From: CAZNNH01 sp964574335
GTDB lineage: Bacteria; Acidobacteriota; Vicinamibacteria; Fen-336
NCBI GenBank assembly: GCA_964574335.1
Contig: CAZNNH010000003.1
Location: 37,458 to 101,457, forward strand
DNA length: 64,000 bases
Direction of reading: 5' to 3'
Numbering within the stretch: the first letter of the stretch is position 1; each line of letters starts with the position of its first letter. Made by a program: the position numbers and the translations under genes. Below the pieces are notes generated by a model. The model saw only the letters and a program-made list of their open reading frames with translations. It was not told where the DNA came from and did no database searches. This document shows positions 44,290-52,079 of the stretch, in pieces.

Positions 44290-45974
44290 CAACCCCGCAC
44301 CTCGTCACGAAGCTCCAGTAGCTCCTTCATGGTGGAGAACAGGCTCTCCGAGCGGTCCCGCGTCCCGAAGCTGTCGTGCAGGCGCTTGTAGTGAGCGTAA
44401 AGGCGATCGTAGATGCGAGCGCTCTCCGGCTGGGGCACGAAGCGCTCCTCCAGCACCCCCGTCATCGCCTCGACCGCCGCCGGGTAGCTCGGGTGGCCGC
44501 CACCGCCGGCACCGGCCGCCACCGCCCCGGCCATCGCCGCTCCCAGGGCGCAGGTCTGGGCGCTTCGCGAGATCTCGAGCGGCCGGCCCAGCACGTCGGC
44601 GTAGATCTGCATCACCAGCCGGTTCTTGGCCGAGATCCCCCCGCAGTTGACCACCCGCTCGACACGGATCCCATACTCCTCGAAGCGGTCCACGATGGCG
44701 CGGGCGCCGAAGGCGGTGGACTCGATGAGAGCCCGGTAGATCTCGGCCGGGGTGGTGTGCAGGGTGAGGCCCACGATCAGGCCGGTCAGGCGCTGGTCCA
44801 CCAGGATGGTGCGGTTGCCGTTGTGCCAGTCGAGGGCCAGCAGGCCGCTCTCTCCCGGCGACAGCCTCTCGGCCTCGGCGGTGAGCGTCTCGTGGGACAG
44901 GGCCTGGTCGCCACCGGGGCGGATCACGTTGACGAACCAGTTGAAGATGTCGCCCACCGCCGACTGCCCGGCCTCGAGCCCGTAGAACCCGGGGAGGATC
45001 GACTCGGGGACGATGCCGCACAGACCCGGCACGTCGGGCAGCTCGCGGGCCAGGGGCGCGACCATCATGTCGCAGGTCGAGGTGCCGATGATCTTGACCA
45101 GCGTCCCGGGGGCGATCCCCGAGCCCACCCCGCCGAGGTGGGCGTCGAAGGCGCCGATCGCCACCGGGATGCCGGGACGCAGGCCCAGCCGCCCGGCCCA
45201 CTCCTCCGAGAGTCCCCCGGCCGCCTCCGCCACGCTGTGAGCGGCGTCGGGCAGCGTCCCCCGCAGGCGGACCAGCTTGGGGTCGAGCTCGGCCAGGAAC
45301 TGGGCGTCCGGATAACCGCCCCAAGACGCGTGGAACATCGCCTTGTGCCCGGCGGCGCAGATGCCGCGCTTGAGTCGGGCCGGGTCGGTGGTGCCGGTCA
45401 GGAAGGCGGGGATCCAGTCGGCGATCTCGACCCAGGTGTGGGCGGCGTCGAAGACCCGGGGCGAGACCCGCAGGCAGTGGAGGATCTTGGACCAGAACCA
45501 TTCCGAGGAGTAGGTGCCCCCGCACTTGGCCAGGTACTGGGGCCGCCGCTCCGCCGCCAGGGCCGTGATCTGGGCCGCCTCGGCATGGCCGGTGTGGTCC
45601 TTCCACAGCCAGGCCATGGCGTCCTTGTCGTCGGCGAACGCCGGGGTCAAGGCCAGTGCCCGGCCGGTGGCGTCCACCGGGAGCGGGGTGCTGCCGGTGG
45701 TGTCGACGCCGATCCCGATCACATCGGCGGCGGCAAAGCCCGGGCGGGTCTCCGCCTGGCGGAGGGCTCCCCGGACGCTCTCCTCGGTCCCCCGCTGGTA
45801 GTCCTCGGGGTGCTGCCGGGCCAAGTGCGGCTCCGCGGCGTCGACCACCACCCCCGCGTCGCCGTGGGCATAGGACCAGACGCTGGTGCCGACCTCTTCC
45901 CCGCTCTTCACGTCGACGATCAGGGCCCGCACCGAGTTGGTGCCGAAATCCAGGCCGATCGAGTACTTGCCCAT
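44289..45974 (-). CDS. araB: ribulokinase
   Basis: A 561-residue FGGY-family carbohydrate kinase. The ATPase N-terminus is YSIGLDFGTNSVRALIVDV. The length and the signature GVDTTGSTPLPVDATG near 105 match ribulokinase. GTSTCDMMVAP near 305 and VNCGGISAKNRLVMQIYAD near 460 (adenosine motif) follow. It phosphorylates ribulose (L- or D-) or ribitol. GGAGGGG precedes the ATG. The order here is sugar dehydrogenase, ribulokinase, epimerase, all on one strand. Confidence 0.92.
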   Translation of the reverse strand: MGKYSIGLDFGTNSVRALIVDVKSGEEVGTSVWSYAHGDAGVVVDAAEPHLARQHPEDYQRGTEESVRGALRQAETRPGFAAADVIGIGVDTTGSTPLPVDATGRALALTPAFADDKDAMAWLWKDHTGHAEAAQITALAAERRPQYLAKCGGTYSSEWFWSKILHCLRVSPRVFDAAHTWVEIADWIPAFLTGTTDPARLKRGICAAGHKAMFHASWGGYPDAQFLAELDPKLVRLRGTLPDAAHSVAEAAGGLSEEWAGRLGLRPGIPVAIGAFDAHLGGVGSGIAPGTLVKIIGTSTCDMMVAPLARELPDVPGLCGIVPESILPGFYGLEAGQSAVGDIFNWFVNVIRPGGDQALSHETLTAEAERLSPGESGLLALDWHNGNRTILVDQRLTGLIVGLTLHTTPAEIYRALIESTAFGARAIVDRFEEYGIRVERVVNCGGISAKNRLVMQIYADVLGRPLEISRSAQTCALGAAMAGAVAAGAGGGGHPSYPAAVEAMTGVLEERFVPQPESARIYDRLYAHYKRLHDSFGTRDRSESLFSTMKELLELRDEVRG

Positions 45975-45988
45975 TCCTGCCCCCTCCT

Positions 45989-47032
45989 TCACCAGCGCGT
46001 CATGTCCACCACGGCCTTCAGGACGCCGTCGCGGTAGTCGGCCACCGTCTCGAAGGCCCGCTGTGCCTCGGGCGCCGCGAAGACGTGGGTGGCCAGCGCG
46101 TGGACGTCGTCGGCGTGCTCGAGGGCGCGCTCGAGGCAACGCTCGAGCGTGTTCAGGCTCCGGCGCACGAACTGGACCCGGAGCCCCTTGCGGCGGGCGC
46201 TGCTGGCGGCGAAGCTGACCCGGTCGCCGGCGTTGGTCCCGATCACGGCGATGACCCCTCCCGGCGCCGCCAGCTCGCACATCTCGAACAGCGTCTCGTC
46301 GTCGCCGGCGCACTCGAAGACCACGTCGGCGCCGCCCCCGGTGTGCTCCCGGACCTCTCGGATCACATCCAGGGCGGCGCCCGGCAGCGCCCGGATGGTG
46401 GATCCCGCCCCGAGATGGGCGGCCCGCGAAAGCCGCGGCTCCAACCGGTCGACACAGACCGGCCGGTGCCCGTCCCAGAGCAGCAGCTCGAGCACGCAGG
46501 TCCCCAAGACGCCGGTGCCGAGGATCACGATCCGCTGGCCGGGGCGCAGCGCCACCAGATCCACCGCGTGCTGGGCGATCGCCAGCGGCTCGAGCATCAC
46601 GCCGGCGGCGTCGGAGATCCGGTCCGGCAGCGGTAGCAGCAGCGCCTGCGGATGGCACAGGTACTCCTGCAGCGCACCCGCCCGCGGGGGCAGGCCCAGG
46701 AACTCGCCGTCCGGGCAGATGTTGATCCGGCCGTCACGGCAGAAGCGACAGCGGCCACAGTGCACGGCCGGCTCGATCGCCACCCGGCGGCCGACCAGGC
46801 CCTGGTCCCCGTCGGCGCCGACCGCCGCCACCTTCCCCATGCACTCGTGGCCGATCACGAAGCGGCCCTCGGTGGCGATGGGACCGATCCGGCCCTGGCG
46901 GAAGAGGTGCATGTCGGAGCCGCAGATCCCGACCTTCCGGATCTTCAGAAGCGCCTCGCCAGCACCCGGCGCCGGCATCGCCGCCTCCTCGATCGAGAGC
47001 CGGCCCGGCTCCGAAAGGACGATCCGCCTCAC
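45989..47032 (-). CDS. zinc-dependent sugar alcohol dehydrogenase (MDR family)
   Basis: A 347-residue medium-chain dehydrogenase. The catalytic zinc motif is VGICGSDMHLFRQG near residue 36 and GHECMGKVAAVG near 62. Structural Cys residues lie in HCGRCRFCRDGRINICPDG (about 90-108). The Rossmann motif is IVILGTGVLGTCVLEL near 168. It resembles sorbitol/L-threonine/arabinitol dehydrogenases. It would oxidise a pentitol or sugar to a ketose for ribulokinase, 14 bases downstream. Start is GTG with GGGGAAGGG upstream; there is an alternative in-frame codon. Substrate inferred from context. Confidence 0.88.
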   Translation of the reverse strand: MRRIVLSEPGRLSIEEAAMPAPGAGEALLKIRKVGICGSDMHLFRQGRIGPIATEGRFVIGHECMGKVAAVGADGDQGLVGRRVAIEPAVHCGRCRFCRDGRINICPDGEFLGLPPRAGALQEYLCHPQALLLPLPDRISDAAGVMLEPLAIAQHAVDLVALRPGQRIVILGTGVLGTCVLELLLWDGHRPVCVDRLEPRLSRAAHLGAGSTIRALPGAALDVIREVREHTGGGADVVFECAGDDETLFEMCELAAPGGVIAVIGTNAGDRVSFAASSARRKGLRVQFVRRSLNTLERCLERALEHADDVHALATHVFAAPEAQRAFETVADYRDGVLKAVVDMTRW

Positions 47033-47047
47033 CGGTCACCCTTCCCC

Positions 47048-47117
47048 GTCATCCCGGGTGTTCCTTCGAAGCTTGCCCCCCCCGGGGATGTCATCCTGAG
47101 TGTTCCTTCGACGCTGG
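47048..47117. repeat. tandem intergenic repeat, two copies of a 28-mer
   Basis: GTCATCCCGGGTGTTCCTTC (47048 onward) and GTCATCCTGAGTGTTCCTTC (47090 onward) match at 24 of 28 positions, 42 bases apart. The pattern (reverse: GAAGGAACACTCAGGATGAC) is one I recall from intergenic regions of many bacteria. It separates the sugar dehydrogenase from the mutarotase-like gene. Confidence 0.7.
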
Positions 47118-47120
47118 ACC

Positions 47121-47153
47121 CCGGAAGGATCCCGGCCAATCGCCGCGCCGGCT
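47121..47153. repeat. 33-bp dispersed repeat, copy 1
   Basis: CCGGAAGGATCCCGGCCAAT at 47121 continues CGCCGCGCCGGCT and matches 51468-51500 at 29 of 33 positions. It follows the tandem repeat above, so both may be parts of one mobile or REP-like unit. Confidence 0.55.
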
Positions 47154-48072
47154 AGCTCCCAGGGACCCCCACCTCCTCGACCAGGGGCAGCAGCGTGGCA
47201 TCGATGGCGTCCTCGTCGTCGCCCACCTCCGCCTTGAACAGCGACCACCGCTCCAGGTGCTCGACCGCCCCCCCGTCGGCCGCCAGCCGAGTGAGGGGAC
47301 CGAGCGTCTCCATCTCCAGCATGTCGGCGTCGGTGTAGGTCTCCTCGTTGCACCCGAAGTCCGGGAAGGCCCCGTCTCCGGGAAGCCCGTGCCGCTTGAC
47401 GAACACCTCCCCGTCGCGCAGGTAGGCCATCCAGGCCTGGCGGTTCAGGAGCCCCACCTTCTGCTTGGTGGTGGCGCTCGGGTCCTGGCGGAGCGACACG
47501 TACTTCTTCCCCCACCGCCAACGCGGGTCGCTCATGTCGGTGTAGTGCCAGAGCACGAAGGGACGCGCCGGCAGCAGGTAGTCGGAGTGCGCACGGAAGG
47601 GCTCCTGCGGCAGGATCGCACGGCCGCCCTCGGCCATCACCGATAGGCCCCACGGCGCGAGATCGACATCCCAGGGCCCGACGTTCACCAGCCGGTGCAG
47701 GACATCGACGCGCGTGCCGGAGGCCGCCAGCCGCACCTCGACCTCCTTGCGGATCCCGTTGCCCGGCTCCTGGTTGACCAGGCGCAGCCGGGTGCCGTCC
47801 CAGTCGTGGTCGACCGGCCCGTTGTCGGGCCAGTAGGTCCGCGGGCTGACCTCCGGGGCGTGCCAGAACCGGTGGCCGCCGTAGATGCGCCAGGCATCGC
47901 CTCCGGTCTTCCCGATCTGGTCGGCGTACTCCTTGAAGACGTTGGTCCCGCCCACGTGACCGTAGCGGATCACTCGCGGGCCAACGTCCGTGGTGACCAC
48001 CAGCTCCACGGTGCCGTTTTCGAGCCGGAGACAGTTGGGCCAACCTCCGTAGCTGATCTTCTCCATGTCCAT
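47152..48072 (-). CDS. DUF4380/aldose 1-epimerase-like protein
   Basis: A 306-residue cytosolic beta-sandwich of the mutarotase superfamily type. It reads KISYGGWPNCLRLENGTVEL, VTTDVGPRVIRYGHVGG, and WRIYGGHRFWHAPEVSPRTY near residue 60-80. RLRLVNQEPGNGIRKEVEV and VLHRLVNVGPWDVDLAPWGL follow. The family (DUF4380) has unknown function, and its members occur near sugar utilisation genes. It could bind or epimerise a sugar of this pathway. It is first in the minus-strand sugar operon. AAGGAG lies 4 bases before the ATG, with a second ATG six bases in. Confidence 0.82.
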   Translation of the reverse strand: MDMEKISYGGWPNCLRLENGTVELVVTTDVGPRVIRYGHVGGTNVFKEYADQIGKTGGDAWRIYGGHRFWHAPEVSPRTYWPDNGPVDHDWDGTRLRLVNQEPGNGIRKEVEVRLAASGTRVDVLHRLVNVGPWDVDLAPWGLSVMAEGGRAILPQEPFRAHSDYLLPARPFVLWHYTDMSDPRWRWGKKYVSLRQDPSATTKQKVGLLNRQAWMAYLRDGEVFVKRHGLPGDGAFPDFGCNEETYTDADMLEMETLGPLTRLAADGGAVEHLERWSLFKAEVGDDEDAIDATLLPLVEEVGVPGS

Positions 48073-48168
48073 GGGGCTCCTTTCCAGGGTTCGAACAGAA
48101 CGTGGAGGGCCGGAGCCGCCCAGCGGGGAGACCCGCGCCGACCGCTCCGGGGACCCGTGAGTCCAGAC

Positions 48169-48210
48169 GATCCGAAGCGGAATCTACGCTCTGCGGCATC
48201 GGCTCGTCAA
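48169..48210 (-). promoter_or_regulatory. promoter of the sugar operon with operator-like repeat
   Basis: On the minus strand TTGACG (48210-48205) and TAGATT (48186-48181) are 18 bases apart. Around the -10, GATTCCG-CTT-CGGATC (48169-48184) is an imperfect inverted repeat. A start near 48174 gives a leader of about 100 bases before the mutarotase-like ATG. The 48073-48325 gap holds this and the GntP promoter. Confidence 0.55.
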
Positions 48211-48293
48211 CTCGCCCAAGCGCCACGGGGTGCGCGCGCCCCGCGGATCCGAGCCCGTCTCGACATCGCCCCAGGGACGAGGGCGGTTGCACC

Positions 48294-48299
48294 TATAAT
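48294..48299 (+). promoter_or_regulatory. -10 element upstream of the GntP gene
   Basis: A perfect TATAAT sits 27 bases before the GTG start. The expected -35 position (CCAGGG) is poor, so the promoter may need an activator or be weak. GGAGG follows at 48310-48314. Confidence 0.4.
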
Positions 48300-48325
48300 C
48301 CTTCGGCACGGAGGTCATCGAGCGC

Positions 48326-49705
48326 GTGCCGGAACTCTCTCCCCTGCTGGTCCTCGCGGTCGGCACCGCCACCGTCGTGGCCCTGATCGTCGCCTTCCGG
48401 GTCAACGCCTTCCTGGCGCTGATCTCCGCCGCCCTGCTGGTCAGCCTGGTCTCCCCCGGACCGCTCCCCGAGCGCGTGAGCCGGGTCGCCGTCGCCTTCG
48501 GCAGCACCGCCGGGAGCATCGGGATCGTGATCGCCCTGGCGGCCGTGATCGGTCGCTGCATGATGGACAGCGGCGCCGCCGACCGGGTGGTGCGCCTCTT
48601 CTTGGATCTGCTCGGCAAGGAGCGAGGGGGCGCGGCGCTGCTCGGCAGCGGCTTCGTGCTCGGCGTCCCGGTGTTCTTCGACACCGTCTTCTACCTGCTG
48701 GTACCGCTGGCCCGCTCGATGTATCGGCGCACCGGCGGCGGCTACCTCAAGTACGTGATGGCGATCTCGGCCGGCGCGTGCGTCACCCACACCCTGGTTC
48801 CTCCGACTCCCGGCCCGTTGGTGATCGCCAGCAACCTCGGCGTCGACCTGGGTGTGTTGATCCCGGTAGGCCTGGTGGTGGCGCTGCCCTCGGCGGTGGC
48901 TGGCCTCACCTTCGCGAGCTGGCTCGATCGCCGCCGCCCGGTGTTTCCGGGGGGCGGGGTGGCTGGCGCCACGGCGGCGCCCGACCAGCCGTCCGAGCAA
49001 CCGGGGGTGCTGCTGTCGCTGCTGCCGATCCTGCTGCCGGTCGTCCTCATCTCCTCGGCGACGGTGGCCGAGACCATCGCCGCCGGGCAGCCGGCGGGCT
49101 CCGGGTGGGCCTCTCTCGCCGACGTCACCGCGGTGGTGGGCAACCCCAACCTGGCGCTGTTCCTGTCGGCCGCCATCGCCATGTGGACGCTGATGCGGCA
49201 GCGCCGCCTGGGCCGGCAGGGGGTGGCCGAGGTGGTGGAGGCGGCCCTCGCCAGCGGCGGCCTGATCATCCTGATCACGTCCGCCGGCGGCGCCTTCGGC
49301 GCCATGCTCCAGGCGGCCGGGATCGGCCCCACGATCCAGCAGGCGTTCTCGGGAAGCGGACAGGCGGCCGGGGCGCTGGCGCTGTTCGTGGCCTTCGCGG
49401 TGGCCAGCCTGCTCAAGGTGGCCCAGGGCTCGAGCACGGTGGCCATGATCGCCACCTCGGCGATGCTCGCGTCGCTGGCCCGGCCCGAGGTCCTGGGCTG
49501 CCATCCCGTCTACCTGGCCACCACCATCGGCAGCGGCTCGCTGGTCGGCTCCTGGATGAACGACAGCGGCTTCTGGATCTACGCCAAGATGGGCGAGGTC
49601 TCCGAGCTCGACACGCTTCGCTCCTGGAGCCCGCTCCTGGCGCTGCTGGGCATCACCGGGTTCCTCACCACGCTCTTGCTCTCGCGGCTCGTGCCCCTGG
49701 CCTGA
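48326..49705 (+). CDS. GntP-family permease
   Basis: A 459-residue permease with about 12-14 helices of the gluconate/H+ symporter family. GIVIALAAVIGRCMMDSGAADR near residue 68, GVPVFFDTVFYLLVPLAR near 113 (the family signature PVFFD), HTLVPPTPGP near 153, and KVAQGSSTVAMIAT near 368 are all expected. It imports a sugar acid or related hydroxy acid with protons. It stands divergent from the sugar operon and probably supplies a substrate to it. GTG start with GGAGG at 11 bases, a rather long spacing. Confidence 0.92.
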   Translation: MPELSPLLVLAVGTATVVALIVAFRVNAFLALISAALLVSLVSPGPLPERVSRVAVAFGSTAGSIGIVIALAAVIGRCMMDSGAADRVVRLFLDLLGKERGGAALLGSGFVLGVPVFFDTVFYLLVPLARSMYRRTGGGYLKYVMAISAGACVTHTLVPPTPGPLVIASNLGVDLGVLIPVGLVVALPSAVAGLTFASWLDRRRPVFPGGGVAGATAAPDQPSEQPGVLLSLLPILLPVVLISSATVAETIAAGQPAGSGWASLADVTAVVGNPNLALFLSAAIAMWTLMRQRRLGRQGVAEVVEAALASGGLIILITSAGGAFGAMLQAAGIGPTIQQAFSGSGQAAGALALFVAFAVASLLKVAQGSSTVAMIATSAMLASLARPEVLGCHPVYLATTIGSGSLVGSWMNDSGFWIYAKMGEVSELDTLRSWSPLLALLGITGFLTTLLLSRLVPLA

Positions 49706-49745
49706 GGCGCCCCGACCCGATCCTCCTGCCCGCGACCGAGCCATC

Positions 49746-49754
49746 TGCTATGAT
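49746..49754 (+). promoter_or_regulatory. extended -10 for the sugar-binding protein gene
   Basis: TGC-TATGAT has the extended TGn form and no -35 at the usual distance. A start near 49761 favours the ATG at 49777 over the one at 49750, which lies within the -10. Confidence 0.4.
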
Positions 49755-49776
49755 CGGAGCGTCCCGGGACTCACCG

Positions 49777-50679
49777 ATGCCCGAGCTGCGGAAGGTCATT
49801 CACCTCTTCCTGCTGACCGCCGACAACGCGTTCCAGATCGAGCAGGCCAGGGCTGCCGAGGCGGCCGCCCGCCGACTGGGCGTCGATCTGGTGGTGCGCT
49901 ACGCCGAGAACAACACCCTGGTCCAGATCGACCAGGCCTTCAGCAGCATCCACGCCAAGAGCGGCCCGGCCCCGGACGCCGTGATCGTGGAGCCGGTGGC
50001 GGGTGAGGGGCTGCCCCGGGTGGCCCGCAACGCCGTCCGTTCCGGGATCGCCTGGGCGGTGCTCAACTCCGACGCCCCCTACATGGCCGATATCCGACGC
50101 GAGTCGCCGCAGGTGCCGGCGGTGGCGGTCAGCGTGGACAACGTGAAGATCGGGGAGCTGCAGGCGGCCCAGCTCCTGCGCCTGCTGTCGGGTCGCGAGC
50201 CGGCCACGGTGCTGTGCGTCCAGGGCCCCCCCGCCGCCACGCCGGCACGCCGGCGGGCCCAGGGCCTGGACGCAGGGCTCGGCCCGCACCGGGTGGAGCG
50301 GGCCCGGCTCGACGCCCGCTGGACCGTCGACAGCGCCCGCGAGGTGGTCTCCCACTGGGTCCAGCTCCGCGGCCACGCCAAGGTGGACGCGGTGCTCGCC
50401 CAGAACGACGAGATGGCGGAGGGCGCGCGCCAGGCGATCGCCGAGCGCCTCGGCGAGAGCGTGGCCGCCCGCATCCGCTTCCTCGGCTGCGACGGTCTGG
50501 CCAGCTACGGCCAGGCGCTGGTCCGGGCGGGACACCTGGCGGCGACCCAGACCACCGAGCTCCCCGCCCAGCGGGCGGTGGAGCTGCTCGGCGCCGCCAT
50601 CGGCGGCGGCCCGATGCCGCCCGAAGAGGTCCTGCTTCTGCCCTCGTCTTCTCCGCCGCTCGACGAGCTCGGCCCCTGA
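49777..50679 (+). CDS. substrate-binding (RbsB/LacI-type) protein without signal peptide
   Basis: A 300-residue periplasmic-binding-protein type I fold: IHLFLLTADNAFQIEQA, AVIVEPVAGEGLP, AWAVLNSDAP, VSVDNVKIGELQAAQLL, VLAQNDEMAEGARQA, FLGCDGLASYGQALV, the pattern of sugar-binding proteins (Peripla_BP_4). It has no signal peptide or lipobox and no HTH, and no ABC transporter genes lie beside it. It may be a cytosolic sugar sensor. The alternative start at 49750 would overlap the promoter. Binding ligand unknown. Confidence 0.8.
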   Translation: MPELRKVIHLFLLTADNAFQIEQARAAEAAARRLGVDLVVRYAENNTLVQIDQAFSSIHAKSGPAPDAVIVEPVAGEGLPRVARNAVRSGIAWAVLNSDAPYMADIRRESPQVPAVAVSVDNVKIGELQAAQLLRLLSGREPATVLCVQGPPAATPARRRAQGLDAGLGPHRVERARLDARWTVDSAREVVSHWVQLRGHAKVDAVLAQNDEMAEGARQAIAERLGESVAARIRFLGCDGLASYGQALVRAGHLAATQTTELPAQRAVELLGAAIGGGPMPPEEVLLLPSSSPPLDELGP

Positions 50680-50695
50680 CGGGCGCCGGGGCGGC

Positions 50696-51418
50696 TCAGA
50701 GCAGGGCGCGGAGCGCCGCAACCGAGAGCTGGTCCAGCCGGTCCACCACCACGTCGGCCTGGGCCAGCCGGGCCGCCGGATGGGTGGTGGTCACCGCCAC
50801 CGCCTTCATGCCTCCGCGGCGGGCGGCCTCGATCCCCACGATGGCGTCCTCGAATACCACGCAACGATGCGGCGGCAGCCCCAGCCGCTCGGCCCCGAGC
50901 AGGAACACCTGCGGGTCGGGCTTGCCCTCGCTGACGTCCTCGGCGGTGACGATGGCAGCGAAGGCGCCGCGCAGGCCGACCACGTCGATGCAGGCCTCCA
51001 CGTTCAGACGGTGGGTGGAGGTCCCGACCGCGCAAGGGACGCCGGCGGCCGCCAGCCGCTCGAGAAACGCCGGCACACCCGGAAGCGGCTCGAGGCCCTG
51101 ACGACGGACCGCCTCCCGGTAGAGCTCTTCCTTGCGCAGCGACAGGCGCGCGACCTCTGAGGGCTCGTCGCTCCAGCCCATGATCTCGGGGATGATCCGC
51201 TCGTTCTTGAGGCCGAACGCGCGCTCGAAGTGGTCGGGCGGCAGCGGCTTGGCGATCTCGTCCGCCAGGCGCTCCCAGGCCTCGCGGTGGCAGCTCGACG
51301 AGTCGACCACCACCCCGTCCCAGTCGAAGAGGGCGCCGAGGCGTCCGTCGAGGGCCACCTCGCCCGACGACGAGGAGGCGGCCTCCTGGGAGAAGCCCAG
51401 GTCGCGATCCCGTGTCAT
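50696..51418 (-). CDS. HAD-superfamily phosphatase/phosphomutase (beta-PGM-like)
   Basis: A 240-residue HAD hydrolase. Motif I is GALFDWDGVVVDSS near residue 31 (nucleophile and acid Asp, DxD). The cap has FERAFGLKNERIIPE. Motif II is CAVGTSTHR, motif III SEGKPDPQVFLLGAERLG, and motif IV VVFEDAIVGIEAARRGG. The Asp-x-Asp and E-D pairs fit the beta-phosphoglucomutase/phosphatase group. It acts on a small phospho-sugar, perhaps of this cluster. GGGGGAG lies 5 bases before the ATG. Confidence 0.88.
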   Translation of the reverse strand: MTRDRDLGFSQEAASSSSGEVALDGRLGALFDWDGVVVDSSSCHREAWERLADEIAKPLPPDHFERAFGLKNERIIPEIMGWSDEPSEVARLSLRKEELYREAVRRQGLEPLPGVPAFLERLAAAGVPCAVGTSTHRLNVEACIDVVGLRGAFAAIVTAEDVSEGKPDPQVFLLGAERLGLPPHRCVVFEDAIVGIEAARRGGMKAVAVTTTHPAARLAQADVVVDRLDQLSVAALRALL

Positions 51419-51467
51419 TCAGTCTCCCCCAGCAGCATGCGCCGCGCGAAACGGAAGGGCCCGAACG

Positions 51468-51500
51468 CCGGAAGGATCCAGGCCCATCGCTGCGGCGGCT
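51468..51500. repeat. 33-bp dispersed repeat, copy 2
   Basis: CCGGAAGGATCCAGGCCCAT continues CGCTGCGGCGGCT and matches 47121-47153 at 29 of 33 positions. It lies between the HAD gene start and the end of the response regulator gene. Confidence 0.55.
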
Positions 51501-51973
51501 CAGCGGGTCGGCGCCACCTCCGCCGGACCCCGCGTCCGCTCGCGCTGGTTCCAGCAGAGCCAGTACAGGCCGAGGTCCTCCATCAAGCCGCTGAACTTGG
51601 CGAAGTCCACCGGCTTGACGACGTAGCTGTTGGCGTGATGGTTGTAAGCCTGGGCCACGTCCCGCTCGGCGTCGGACGAGGTCAGGATCACGGTGGGGAT
51701 GGCCCGCAGCGACTCGCTCTCTTTGATCTCGGTCAGCACCTCGAGGCCCCCCAGCTTGGGCAGCCGCAGGTCGAGCAGGATCAGGGCCGGACGCCGCTGC
51801 TCCGCCGGCGCCGCGTAGGCGCCACGCTGGAACAGGTAGTCGAGGGCCAGCTCTCCGTCCACCACGTGGTCGATCCGGCAGTCGATCTTGTGGTCCCGGA
51901 GCCCCCGCCTGACCAGCTCGGCGTGGTCCATGTCGTCTTCGACGAGAAGGATCGTAGGTGTCTCAGCGCTCAC
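51500..51973 (-). CDS. single-domain response regulator
   Basis: A 157-residue receiver-only protein of the Rcp1-like group: TILLVEDDMDHAELVRRG (acid pair), ALILLDLRLPKLGGLEVL (phospho-acceptor Asp near residue 66), VILTSSDAERDVAQAYNH (Thr/Ser), and SYVVKPVDFAKF (Lys). It has no output domain, so it acts by partner binding. No histidine kinase lies next to it. GTG start with GGGAG upstream. Confidence 0.92.
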   Translation of the reverse strand: MSAETPTILLVEDDMDHAELVRRGLRDHKIDCRIDHVVDGELALDYLFQRGAYAAPAEQRRPALILLDLRLPKLGGLEVLTEIKESESLRAIPTVILTSSDAERDVAQAYNHHANSYVVKPVDFAKFSGLMEDLGLYWLCWNQRERTRGPAEVAPTR

Positions 51974-52079
51974 CAGGTCTCCCGTTGTCGCTCGGACCGG
52001 CCGGATCCCGGCCTGCCGTCAGCTCGATGATACGACGTTCCCCGTGGGCCGACCACCGCGCCGGCGCACGTCCTCCGCG

